Of a stretch of DNA of 64,000 nt, positions 44,113 to 53,545 are shown piece after piece (position 1 is the stretch's first letter; the number at the start of each line of letters is the position of its first letter). Under the pieces are notes generated by a model. The model was not told where the DNA came from, ran no database searches, and saw nothing but the letters and a program-made list of their open reading frames with translations. The DNA is from Siphonodentalium dalli. Its lineage: Eukaryota; Mollusca; Scaphopoda; Gadilida; Siphonodentaliidae. The position numbers and the translations under genes are program-made. The stretch spans positions 59,490,609 through 59,554,608 of the forward strand of contig CP136066.1 of NCBI GenBank assembly GCA_032622095.1, given 5' to 3'.

Positions 44113-44219
44113 CAGATCACTTACATGAACAATACGATCTTGTGACATTATTGTCTAACAGTAAAGACTTTAATATGTTCCATTGTTTCCTATTTCTTGA
44201 GGTTCTTAATCTGTTCTTT

Positions 44220-44420
44220 CCTAAAGGGAATATCCTATCAGTTATAAAAGCATACATTGGAATTGGCTATTGTTCATAGGGAGGGGTGTTCATGTAATAA
44301 CAGTAGATGGCGGACAGATGAAAAGATAAGGAATGTGCAGAAGGATTCATATTCATTGGTGGGAAGTGTTCAGATATGTTCGTTTATTGAACTTATCCCT
44401 TAGGAAATTGTTCAGATAAT
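44220..44420 (+). repeat. Dispersed intronic segment, copy 3
   Basis: ATCAGTTATAAAAGCATACAT, then TTGTTCATAGGGAGGGGTG, then TTCATATTCATTGGTGGG, in the same order as at 10770 and 31200. It lies about 340 bp before the exon G acceptor. Confidence 0.6.
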
Positions 44421-44754
44421 AAATACTGAGTATTTATAATAGTTACAGACAAATGTCCAAAATGGCCCTATGTCCAATGACATCCGCAACCAAGTCCGAC
44501 ATGAAACGCCATGAGAAAATTTGCTAGGAATATTGACGAAAACTACCAACACGTTTTTGGCACAAATTGGATATCAATGTATTTGGAATATATTGGGTCA
44601 TAATATCTTCGTTACAACATTGCTGTCATAGACCTTTAATAAAAATGATCTAGTTTTCCCTATATTATTTGTAAAATCCGACATTTTTATTTCATTTGAG
44701 ATGACGTAATTCCTGACCAATGAACATTCTAACCCAGTCTTCCATCTTCTTCAG

Positions 44755-45054
44755 AGTGAAGAGGAGACTGTGCGTGACTGCTCATGTGGCCGGCGATACC
44801 GACTCAAATACAAAAGTGCTCACGTTAAACGCTTCCACGTTCCCCATGGTTACCAATGCATGCTCTGTACAAAAACATTCGCAACCAGTTACGACATGAC
44901 ACGTCACCAGAAGATCCACCGGAGACCAGCGAGTTTTCCCTGTAGCTTCTGTGGTCACGTGTGTCGAACTCAAATCCTGCTCGACCAGCACCTAAGGACA
45001 GATTGTGCGTGGCTAACGTCTATTCAGCACCAAGAACTTCAGAAAACTTCATAA
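44755..45054 (+). CDS. Alternative zinc-finger exon G (three fingers, two atypical)
   Basis: Acceptor CCATCTTCTTCAG ends at 44754. Phase 0 reads SEEETVRDCSCGRRYRLKYK and adds 99 residues. Finger 1 is C9-x-C11 with H23, H28: only one residue separates the cysteines. Finger 2 is regular (C35, C38, H51, H55). Finger 3 ends in Cys (C63, C66, H79, C84), a C2HC finger. The linker FHVPHGYQC between fingers 1 and 2 recurs in exon I as FHVPHQHKC, linking G and I by descent. There is no TGEKP-type linker. The stop TAA ends at 45054. The terminal residues EL-QKTS begin a tandem repeat that continues past the stop. Confidence 0.9.
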   Translation, partial: SEEETVRDCSCGRRYRLKYKSAHVKRFHVPHGYQCMLCTKTFATSYDMTRHQKIHRRPASFPCSFCGHVCRTQILLDQHLRTDCAWLTSIQHQELQKTS

Positions 45055-45185
45055 GCAGTTCCCAACTTCAGGAACCACCACAAGCTGGCCCCAGCTTCAG
45101 AAACTGACATAAGTAGATCTCAACTTCAGAAATCGACATAAGCTGGCCCCAGCTTCAGAAAGCACCATAAGTTGAAACCAAATCG
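45025..45185 (+). repeat. Repeat starting inside exon G and continuing into its 3' region
   Basis: Four units of about 35 bp with AACTTCAGAAA-x-CGACATAAG, then CTGGCCCCAGCTTCAGAAA. The first lies in the last codons of exon G (CAAGAACTTCAGAAAACTTC, then ATAAG), so its stop codon lies within a repeat unit. Confidence 0.8.
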
Positions 45186-45196
45186 CCATATAAGTG

Positions 45197-45552
45197 TACC
45201 TTCAGACGACCACGATTCAATCGCAAGTGGAAGTATTTCCGTCGTAGGATGTAACAGGAAGATGGAGTGCGCATGCTCACGTCTAAATCGTAGAACAAAA
45301 AATAATATCGGACAGTTTTTGATGCGATATCGTGGCGTATCCTTGGTTACCTCCACTTGCGACGTAATCGCAGCCGTGTGTACGTAAAAATCGTAGCTGG
45401 AAATGGTCCTAGGGTAGTCAATCACATGCTTTAGAACAACCTACGATAGAATAATGCACGTGACATCGCAATCGTCTGAACAAACTATCCACGATCTCGT
45501 CGGGCCCGATTCCTCCACTTACGATTGTATCGTGGTCGTCTGAAGGTACCAT
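45197..45552. mobile_element. Foldback with GTCGTGGTCGT-type arms, copy 1
   Basis: Left ACCTTCAGACGACCACGATT, then CAATCGCAAGTGGAAG and right CTTACGATTGTATCGTGGTC, then GTCTGAAGGTACC are inverted. Internal parts (GTGCGCATGCTCACG, CGTATCCTTGGTTACC, ACATCGCAATCG) resemble the element at 51876 in layout. It has no coding capacity. Confidence 0.72.
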
Positions 45553-45574
45553 AAGCTGAAACCAAATCACCATA

Positions 45575-45875
45575 TAAAGCTGAGCTAGATATTTGTGGCA
45601 CGAGTTATTGTACTTACGAGTAATACTGCGCATTTTATTAAATGGCTGAGGTGTGTTTGATCATTGCTGTTCAAAATCGGGACACAATTGATACTTTTCA
45701 GTTATATTTTAACTGTTAGTGAATTTTTAACGATTACTGATTTAGAATGTGAATTTCAACAACTCGTGTGTACTAGTTTATCCCGCCAGACAATCGTTTA
45801 TATGTGTTTTAAACAAATTTTAAATCAAAACCGCTTTGGGTTAGAGACTTTGTTGGTGACGCAAGATCCTGGCCA
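45575..45875 (+). repeat. Duplicated intron segment, copy 2 (no exon follows)
   Basis: GCTAGATATTTGTGGCACGAG through CCGCTTTGGGTTAGAGAC matches the segment just upstream of exon E. Beyond GTTGGTGACGCA the similarity ends: there is no pyrimidine-AG and no finger sequence before the F4 element at 45926. Confidence 0.85.
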
Positions 45876-45925
45876 TGTAGACTGGTGCCCCTGTTGTTGG
45901 TGTGCTCTTGTTCCTCATTGTGTCA

Positions 45926-46377
45926 TCAAGCCTTGACATAGTGTGTCTGCCATTTTCCGAATGAGGCCCCCAGCGGGTGAATTTAGTGACGTTATGTCGC
46001 ACGATGGGATAGCGTCACCAAATTTACCGTATGTGAACATCATTCTGCCATAGGCGTCAACTGCTATGGGAGAGCTTGGATCAGATTGATGTTCCCCAGT
46101 TGAAGTTGGTGATGTCCACCCATTAGTCACCTCGATTATGCATTTTATTTTCTGCAAATTATAGGGGATATAGAAATTGAACAGAAGTGAAGGGGGAAAA
46201 GTAACAAAAAACAACGTTAATTTATATATATAGTTTAGTACTTCCCAGAAGATGAGGCCTAAGCAGAATGAGGTTCCCAAATAGTGAATTTAGTGATGCT
46301 AGTCCATTCGTAGCGTCACTAAATTATCTCTATGTGGACCTCATTCTGCAAATGAGAGACACTATTTCACCGCTTGA
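45926..46377. mobile_element. F4 element, full-length copy
   Basis: CAAGCCTTGACATAGTGTG to CACTATTTCACCGCTTG gives clear inverted ends. Two hairpins flank a middle with AGTTGAAGTTGGTGATGTCC and TATAGGGGATATAGAAATTG. Confidence 0.75.
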
Positions 46378-48282
46378 CTTGACATTGTTGATTGCTGTCA
46401 ACTTATCACCATAGTAGTCGATGTTTCCCCAGTCAATATGCACTCGATTAGATAGCGAAATATACTTAATTGGGGTTCTCAATTAGATAGCGAATGATAA
46501 TTAATCGTTTATAAATATAACGTCGCTCAAGCCCATTCAACAGATAGGAGATTTTGTCATTATGTCAGACCAAATTTAATCGCTTGTGGTGAACCACGAT
46601 TTAGAATCTTTCGCTGTCTAATCGTGTGCACATTAGGTGCTTTCCTACATGTATATACGCATGGTTTGTGCTTCCAATGTAGCATATCCTATATATAGAG
46701 ACTCAGGAGTCTGATAATGTTAAAATACTTCATATCGATTTGAAACGAATAAAAATCATATACTTTTGTCACACATTGTTCTTTTATATTGGGATCCATC
46801 CATATTTTACCCAGAGGGGATGTGTGTTAAATGACGACAAATCACAATTTTGACCTCCCAGTTTATAGTTAAAGATTCCCATTTTGAGTTAAGTCATGAT
46901 ATACGGTATTGGCAAAGTTTAACTGGCTTAAATTTATGTCCAATATATCTAGTGTGTGATAAATATACATATACACGAATGACTCGCACACATTTCAGAA
47001 TGTGGTTATATAAATATATATCGATGTAAAGATGGTAATGTATGTTGTATTACTTTTGGAACATTCCGGCGACCGCATTATGTCGAACAATTTTTGATAT
47101 ATGAATACACGGATTTCCCTTAATTTAAGGCATGGCTCAAGATAATCCACACAGCATAATTTACCGCACCATGCAGTGTTGTAAATTTCGCTACAACTGG
47201 GGACGGGTTGTAGATATTTTACGCGAAACTGACAACGGCTTCTATAAGGCCTGCGATGACGTTTCACGTAACTATATGCCAGTGTAACGCAATAGTCCCA
47301 GATAAATAAGATTCTTCTGTGTATTTAATGGCGTTAATTAAATGAAATATCTGTTCAAACTAAATCAGCAATAGTCACAAACATCGATTTAGCGTGCGTA
47401 GCATACGGAATGTAAATAGACGCAAAGCCGGAAGTCAAAGGTCACGTTTGCGCAACAATAATACATCGGGGTACACTTGGCACTAGTTCCTGTTATACAA
47501 GGACATACAAAAAAATCATTGTGATTCCAATGACGGGGCATACACGGGGCTGCAATTCATAATCTGAATATAAATATATAAACAAAAGTTTTCTCACTGT
47601 TGATTGGACAATTTTCAATACCCAATAAGAGAGTTCGATTAACTGAAATTCGATGTGAAATGAAAGATTATTTTGTAATTAAAAATCACTATTATGTAAT
47701 TTTCTGCCAATAAAAACATAAAAACAGAAGAAAAAAAGACCGACCGAATACACGTCTTTGGGTGTGTTCTATGCACATGTTCTCCACCCACATTACGTTC
47801 ATTGCTTAAATATAACCACCAACACATTGGTGACCTCAATATTTGATTTCTTAAAAGGCAACCACCACAACTTGAGCAATGATAAAAGTATTAAATCAAG
47901 ACTCATTTCAAGAAATAGTTGAACCAGACCATGAGTCATGTTTGTACCAAAGTCTTACATGGTGTTGGAATGTATCCGATCCTCCGTCCGTCTGTATAAA
48001 TGTTTGTGGAATGAAACTTATTTCCATTGTTTACTCTTTGCATTTCAATAATAAACATATATAAATAACTTTCATCTCTTTCTACTTTGACTTGCTGAAT
48101 AATGGGGTTGTGGCCTTTGCAGCGCTTATAAAAAGGCCCCGCCAATGTCAAACACATGGTTGTTTACGGGGCTTGTGCGTGTAGCCCCCGCTACAGAGCA
48201 AAGCCTCCTCATGGTTGGAAAAGAAGTCGAGGGTTCGAAAATTAAGCGGGTCGTTAAATCCTTCCGTTTCAATTTTCTTCAG
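46378..48282. other. Interval before exon H with little repeat content
   Basis: This interval lacks P1, P2, P3 and F4 copies and has more CpG than most of the window, for example around 47220-47480. AAGGTCACG at 47438-47446 resembles a nuclear-receptor half-site, but such short matches occur by chance. A P4-like or other repeat is not seen. It may contain regulatory sequence or an unrecognised exon. The open frames at 46995-47267 (minus) and 47639-47839 (minus) have no domain. Confidence 0.4.
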
Positions 48283-48585
48283 AAAATCTCCTGTGACCTG
48301 TGCGGGCGCTCTTACAGTTTGAGACGAGGTTTCACCCAGCACTTCAAACGACATCACCTTCCTCATAAATACGCATGCACAACATGTGGCAAAACGTTCG
48401 CTGTGAAATACGAGTACATCCAACACACGAACACCCACCTCGAGAATAAGCCCTTCGTATGCAAGTGTGGTCGGCAGTACAGTTCCAAATATGGTCTTAC
48501 TGAGCACTACAAGATGATGCACGCTGGGGAGGACTCAGACCACGGTCAGAGCGGAAAAGGAACACACCAGGATGACGATGATTGA
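48283..48585 (+). CDS. Alternative zinc-finger exon H (three fingers, last one CxC)
   Basis: Acceptor TTCAATTTTCTTCAG ends at 48282. Phase 0 reads KISCDLCGRSYSLRRGFTQH and adds 100 residues. Fingers: C4, C7, H20, H25; C32, C35, H48, H52; and C60-x-C62 with H75, H80. The last has one residue fewer between its cysteines, like finger 1 of exon G, yet keeps QYSSKYGLTEHY as in A and F. The linker HHLPHKYAC is of the FHVPH type. The acidic end is HQDDDD. The open frame continues upstream to an ATG at 48145 (MSNTWLFTG). That start is possible for an independent transcript, but the strong acceptor and the phase argue for splicing. The stop TGA ends at 48585. Confidence 0.92.
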   Translation, partial: KISCDLCGRSYSLRRGFTQHFKRHHLPHKYACTTCGKTFAVKYEYIQHTNTHLENKPFVCKCGRQYSSKYGLTEHYKMMHAGEDSDHGQSGKGTHQDDDD

Positions 48586-48978
48586 CATATATATTTATAG
48601 AATTAGTTTTGGTGGATAAGTCTGCATGTGTGTTTACTAGACTGTTTAGTAGTGAACTTGTGACTTGGAACATTTCGAGAAGAAGTTGTTTATTCAAGGG
48701 AATTCTTTTCCGAAGAATATCTTTCATCTCTGTTGGTCTGAAAGAGACACGTTCGTGTATGTTTTCTGCTGGGCTGTATAATATGACAAAGCTATATTGT
48801 ATCTAGTCATAAATTAAGTTATAACTATTCTCAATTGCCACACGCAGTGCATATGATATACCCACAGCTTTGATAATCGTCTTTCAAAAAAATCAAATTA
48901 TTCACAGCGACGCCGGCTATGACAGAAACCGCCAACCCATTGAATCATGAAAGACCCGGATATGTATTTTTAGAACTT

Positions 48979-49213
48979 AATTCGGCAACACAATATTCCC
49001 CCCAACTTGAAAACGTCTAATGCCACAAAGCAGGATAAAGTCGCTTGTCTTGAGTCGGCCTATCATTGCTTGGCCCATATCGGATGAGATAACAAGATCT
49101 TCATTGAAATCACGTGTAGCCATGACCTCGATAACCTTGTCTTTCTCAGTCAAATAGAGTCGAAACCGCCTCTGTAAACAACAAAATGGCTGAATATCCG
49201 CGGCGCTATTTCA
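48979..49213 (-). CDS. Unidentified open frame, possible exon on the minus strand
   Basis: Read on the minus strand, an open frame of about 77 codons begins after a TGA and runs NSAADIQPFCCLQRRFRLYL, then TEKDKVIEVMATRDFNEDL, then VISSDMGQAMIGRLKTSDF, to a stop in TTAATTCGG. GTTGTTTACAG precedes the AGGCGG codons and could be an acceptor. Composition is balanced and protein-like, unlike most frames here, but I recognise no family. It could be a terminal exon of an opposite-strand gene, a transposon remnant, or chance. Confidence 0.3.
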
Positions 49214-49924
49214 AGTTAATTCTCACAGTGAGTGCGACGTCTATCTTTCATATCTATTTTTCTCCGCCGGGGAGCAAGCCGTGTATTGATTTTCGGTTGC
49301 TCGGCATTCAAATAACATCTGTTACAATGTGGGGAAAACTTGGCATGTGCTCTGGCGATTGTGCGCGCGGATATCGTCTGCGCCTGTCAGCTGACGGCGG
49401 CGTTGAATCTGATTGGTCAAGTCTCTTTTTCGCTTTGTCGCAATCGATCCGGGATTGCAAGTATTGGCTGACAACTCGAAATGATTATTAGTAATGGTAG
49501 CTGTTGAGGATCCCTGGCTATTTTGTGCACGCGGCAACCAAATCAATACTTCTATCCCGTATCTTTCGAGTTATAAGCTCTGGTACGAAACGCGTTGTGC
49601 TGATTGTGTTACTCGGCATGACATACTTGCCAGTTACCCTATATAAAGTGACGTCGATATGATTGCGATAAGACTTCACAGCGTCGTCTGCCTTATTGGC
49701 TTGTTATATTCTGAATTCATATAATTGTTGAGATTGATCCTCGGGAATGACTCCCGAGTCCGCGTTTGTAAAATGAAATTAGCTTCACATTATAGACTGT
49801 TCCTATATATAAATAGCTCACAACTCTCATCTTGAATAAACATATATCATTACAAGTGGCCTTGACCTTCCCCCCAATCTCGGGTTCAAGCTCAAGCAAA
49901 TAACAGGTGTCGATTAAGCATGGG

Positions 49925-50240
49925 TATATAGTTGTCTGACATTTGCAGAATGAGGCCCTCAGATAGTGAAATTAGTGACGCTATCCCACCATGCGGGCTA
50001 GCGTCACCAAATAACCCGTCTGGGGACCTCTCATTCTGCTTAGACCTCGGCTGCTATGTCAAAGGATCATATTGAAGTTTCCCAGTTGAAGTTGGTGATG
50101 TTCACCCATTATAGTCACCTCGATTATGCATTTGATTTATCTTCTGCATATTAGGGGATATATATAAACTGAACAGAAGGGGGGAAAAAGTAACTAAATA
50201 TTAATTTGAGACTGTAGATATGCTTCAAAGAAGATGAGGC
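49925..50240. mobile_element. F4 element, right end lost
   Basis: CATTTGCAGAATGAGGCCCTC, then AGTTGAAGTTGGTGATGTTC, then TTAGGGGATATATATAAACTG. It stops after AAGAAGATGAGGCTTAC, before the right hairpin. Confidence 0.65.
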
Positions 50241-51697
50241 TTACTCGTTCGGGTTAGAAGGGTAATGATCGTTTGTAATGATCGCGATATATATATATAG
50301 GCCAAGGAAATAGATTTGGAATTTACTATGGGGGTTGTCGTTGAACTGTAAGTCTGTATAAGTAGCTGCTTCTCGACATTCTTGGGCAATTTGTCATTGA
50401 CATCCATTTGCATATTGTTTGTGTACGCACTAAGCCACACAGCGCCGATCATTGCCCTGAATCACTGGCCACATATATGATAAGATAAGATAATATTTAT
50501 CAGAAAATCATAGAGAATATGGTGTCTGTTAAATAATAATTTTGACAATATGGATGGGACTAAGAGACATTAGGCCAAAAAAAAATAATATTTGTTTCCT
50601 GTTACGGTGCCAAAAATATCCAGGAAGGTAGGTAGGGAATTTTTTGTACTATTTTTTTTATTTTTTCCCCGAACAGATGAGGAGTACATTAATGCTTACT
50701 CTTTATACTTATGTTAAGGCTGTCCATGTATATTGCAAGTAAACAGTTAATGTAGCACAATAATATGATAAGTATTGTCAATGTGGACAAACAAATGCCT
50801 CCCAAGCACTCAACTATGCAGCTCTTGTAATTATTCTCTCAGTTTAGATTGTGGTGGCACATCTTCCTCAGAGCACAATATTGACTTATCAACAGGCCCA
50901 AGATAACACCATAATAGGGCTTTTCTATGACTTTATATTAACATAACTTGTATGATATTAGTTCAAACCTCACTTAAATATTTGGTCATAGACCTCAGGA
51001 CCTAAGACACACCTCCACTGGCAGGATATCTCGCATGCGCCTCAAGACACATTGCACAGGGTGAAATGTTCCTCAGATGCTCCTCAATTGCATTGAAATA
51101 TAAAGTCCCACACCACACTGAAAATGGTACCACAGGCCACACCTTGACTGAGGTACCACACCTCAGCATTCAAATTGCCCCCAACTTTGAAGTTCCTTAT
51201 ACACACTGGCATATGCATGCTTGTATGTTTTATACACCCAAACAAACCAGTAGATAATTCCATGTGCTTCTTTAGTGCCCATCCCAGAAGGGTGTTTGAT
51301 ATGGTAGACATGCAGTCATCTTTATAATGGCTGTATACATACTAGTAACTATGCATGAACATTATGAATCCTTGATTGACTGGGGAGAGGAACTTTAAAT
51401 TCTGATATAGAAAGTCTTCTACATGTATATTGCTATCTAACATATAAGACTTCTTCCCACAAGACATGGGACTTGAACAAACAAGATTACCACAGGCATG
51501 TTTTAAAGACTGCATATTTATTGGTGAGATTGGGATTCATCTGCAACCACAAATGGACATGTATTTTGATAGAAGTAAATTGTTTTAGAAAATTCCATCT
51601 AAAATTATTGCTGCATAATGTGAACATAGTATATAGTATATATTTAGCAATATAGGTGTGCTTACATGCCAATTACATGCATTAAACAAAATTATAT

Positions 51698-51800
51698 TTT
51701 TTTTTTTGGCGTTTGAAATTTGAAAAAAGAAGTCCAGGTCGGCCCAATTTCGGCAAGTCGGTCGGGTAACCGGAAACACACATGTTTTTTTGGCCTTATA
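51698..51800. mobile_element. F5-like end fragment
   Basis: AAGTCCAGGTCGGCCCAATTT, then CGGTCGGGTAACCGGAAAC, then ACATGTTTTTTTGGCCTTA has the same layout as F5 termini (purine-rich, CGGAAACA, poly-T, GGCC). A shorter relative lies at 50572-50652. Confidence 0.5.
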
Positions 51801-51875
51801 TACGGTCTAATACTACAATAAGAGTTGCATGTATTGTGTACTTGTATAGTATGGCTATCCATCTTCTCGTTCTTT

Positions 51876-52202
51876 AGTGCCACCGCACACGCTGCGATTA
51901 AAATCGTAAATGGGGAAAATCGCAGGAGGAAGCATCCAATGCGCATGCCCACGACAATATCGTAGCCAAATCGTAGCAATCAAGCACTGTTTGATTTGAC
52001 CAGGAAAATCGTGGCGTGACTTTGGCAACGCGCGCGATCGTAGCTGTCACATGACCACTGTCGCACTGGTCATGTTGTAAATACCACGAAAATCGTAGCT
52101 GCAAAGATCGCAGCACCGTAGCGTCTGCGGGTAAGCTACGATTTCTCCACCTACGATTTTCCCCACTTACGATTTTAATCGTAGCGTCTGCGGTGGCACT
52201 TA
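51876..52202. mobile_element. Foldback with GTGCCACCGCACACGCTGCG-type arms
   Basis: Left AGTGCCACCGCACACGCTGC, then GATTAAAATCGTAAATGGG pairs with right CTTACGATTTTAATCGTAGC, then GTCTGCGGTGGCACTTAG. The interior holds ATGCGCATGCCCACGACAAT and GTGGCGTGACTTTGGCAACG, resembling the element at 45197. Confidence 0.8.
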
Positions 52203-52509
52203 GGAGGCTAGTCTTAAGCGTCATTGGGTCTAGCATGGTTATCGTTCTACACAATCGCCAAACGTACATTAAACATCACAGGGTCTAACTTTGAACTTTG
52301 GGGCATATCGCGATTTATTCCACACATTTGATGATGAATATGCACTAAACAACAGGGCCATACTGTACGGATCATATGTATGAAGTCAAACAAATTTATT
52401 CTTTATCAAGCCCACGAGCACTGCAAACTACCGAGGTCAGGTGTCAGTCACGTGGGACCCGCAGAACGTGTCGTTCCCTTGGATTCCCAAACCCCATGCA
52501 TATACTTAG

Positions 52510-52850
52510 CCCATTATTGAACCACAGACAGAGAAGAATGCACTGATTGTGTTTGTGTGACGGCTCCATACTGGATTGTTATATCCCTTTCGTGATGGGA
52601 GCTGCGCTGCTGCAGTATTACATATCCTGTGTCAGTGCATTATCTTGTATATGCGAGTCTCCCATAGGTAGTCTCGCACATATAAGATAATGCTTTGGCT
52701 TACATAGTCAACTGACAAGGTAAATATTGATAGGTCAATGTATTCTCTTATATATGTGAGGCTCCTTATCGGATACTCGCATATATAAGAGAATGCATTG
52801 GAACAGTGCTTTCGCGACATTTCAGGAAGCGCCAGTCATGGAAGGGTTAA
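52510..52850. mobile_element. P4-P3 pair, copy 2
   Basis: ATTATTGAACCACAGACAGAG, then TGACGGCTCCATACTGGATT corresponds to P4. From 52583, CCCTTTCGTGATGGGAGCTG to GTCATGGAAGGGTTAA is P3 with both stems. The same order as at 23446-23796 suggests the pair is one composite unit. Confidence 0.75.
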
Positions 52851-53073
52851 TAACAAGATAAGAACTCCGCCACTCTCGACATTTCCCCAACATTTTGTGT
52901 CGTTGGAAAACAACTCTCTGTAACTATGTGAAGCCCAAGTCATTCAGTTGATAAGCTAGTACCAAGCCCTTTTCGGAATAAGACAAAAAGTATGACTGGT
53001 GCGTTTTGGTAGAGCTCGGTGGATTCCGCGTTGGTTGCCTGGCGACTGACTGGTCACTCTTTATATTCTTCAG

Positions 53074-53343
53074 CCCGAGATCGTCGCTTGTTCGGAGTGT
53101 GGGCGCCGATATTCGACCCTCCAGAACTACAAGAAACACATAGAACGCTTTCATGTTCCTCACCAGCACAAGTGCACCCACTGCAGTCGGACATTCTCAA
53201 GGACATTTGAGAGAGATCAACATATGAACGTGCATCTAGGCTACAAGCCTTTTGCGTGTCATGTCTGTGGTCGAAAGTATGCGAACAAATACAGCATGAG
53301 GGCTCACATTAGGAGCGACCATGGGGCACCGGTATCGGACTAA
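53074..53343 (+). CDS. Alternative zinc-finger exon I (three C2H2 fingers, no start codon)
   Basis: Acceptor CTTTATATTCTTCAG ends at 53073. Phase 0 reads PEIVACSECGRRYSTLQNYK and adds 89 residues. Fingers: C6, C9, H22, H27 (HX4H); C34, C37, H50, H54 (HX3H); C62, C65, H78, H83 (HX4H). The linker FHVPHQHKC matches exon G, and HLGYKPFAC precedes the last finger. The stop TAA is 53341-53343. With only internal Met codons and a length under 100 codons, this exon escapes start-codon-based ORF finding, yet all six Cys and six His ligands are in place. The same sequence is read in other frames as 53019-53210 and 52924-53181, which are shadows. A candidate AATAAA lies at 53530-53535. Confidence 0.92.
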   Translation, partial: PEIVACSECGRRYSTLQNYKKHIERFHVPHQHKCTHCSRTFSRTFERDQHMNVHLGYKPFACHVCGRKYANKYSMRAHIRSDHGAPVSD

Positions 53344-53389
53344 AACATCTTAAGTCGACCTGCATTTGATTGGCCTGCTTGGGTACAAC

Positions 53390-53545
53390 AAGACTTGAAC
53401 GTGCAGCGTATGTGACCGGAAGTAAATGCTAAAATGCAACATGGGAACTCGTATTAGAAGCGAACACGGGACCGGAAGTATGCGAACAAATACAACATAT
53501 TGGAAGCGACCGCGGTGCGCCGGTTTCGGAATAAAACTAAGTGTG
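53390..53545 (+). pseudogene. Decayed duplicates of the exon I last finger
   Basis: GACCGGAAGTATGCGAACAA, then ATACAACATATTGGAAGCGA, then CCGCGGTGCGCCGGTTTCGG, then AATAAAAC parallels the exon end (GTCGAAAGTATGCGAACAAA, then GGAGCGACCATGGGGCACCG, then GACTAAAAC). An earlier piece, GACCGGAAGTAAATGCTAAA, then CGTATTAGAAGCGAACACGGG, is a second, more eroded copy. Cys codons and frame are lost. The array ends in AATAAA, which may serve as exon I polyadenylation signal. Confidence 0.82.

Larger units (their letters stand above)
43209..44754. other. Interval between exons F and G
   Basis: Contains a P3 element (43854), then dispersed intronic segment copy 3 (44220). 43260-43850 is AT-rich without features. 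TCTTCCATCTTCTTCAG forms the exon G acceptor. Confidence 0.6.
48586..53073. other. Interval between exons H and I
   Basis: Holds a possible minus-strand exon (48979-49213), an F4 copy (49925), F5 fragments (50572, 51698), a foldback (51876) and a P4-P3 pair (52510-52850). The plus-strand frame 49186-49491 has a good start context (AACAAAATGG) but no recognised domain. CACCACACCTCA-like words recur at 51000-51180. Confidence 0.5.

Noticed and set aside
48145-48282. ATG at 48145 as start of an independent exon H gene
   Set aside because: Possible, but the acceptor at 48282 and shared phase favour splicing. The extra 46 residues have no recognised domain.
49186-49491. 101-codon plus-strand frame with good start context
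   Set aside because: No domain is recognised, the frame overlaps the minus-strand candidate, and there is no splice or expression evidence.
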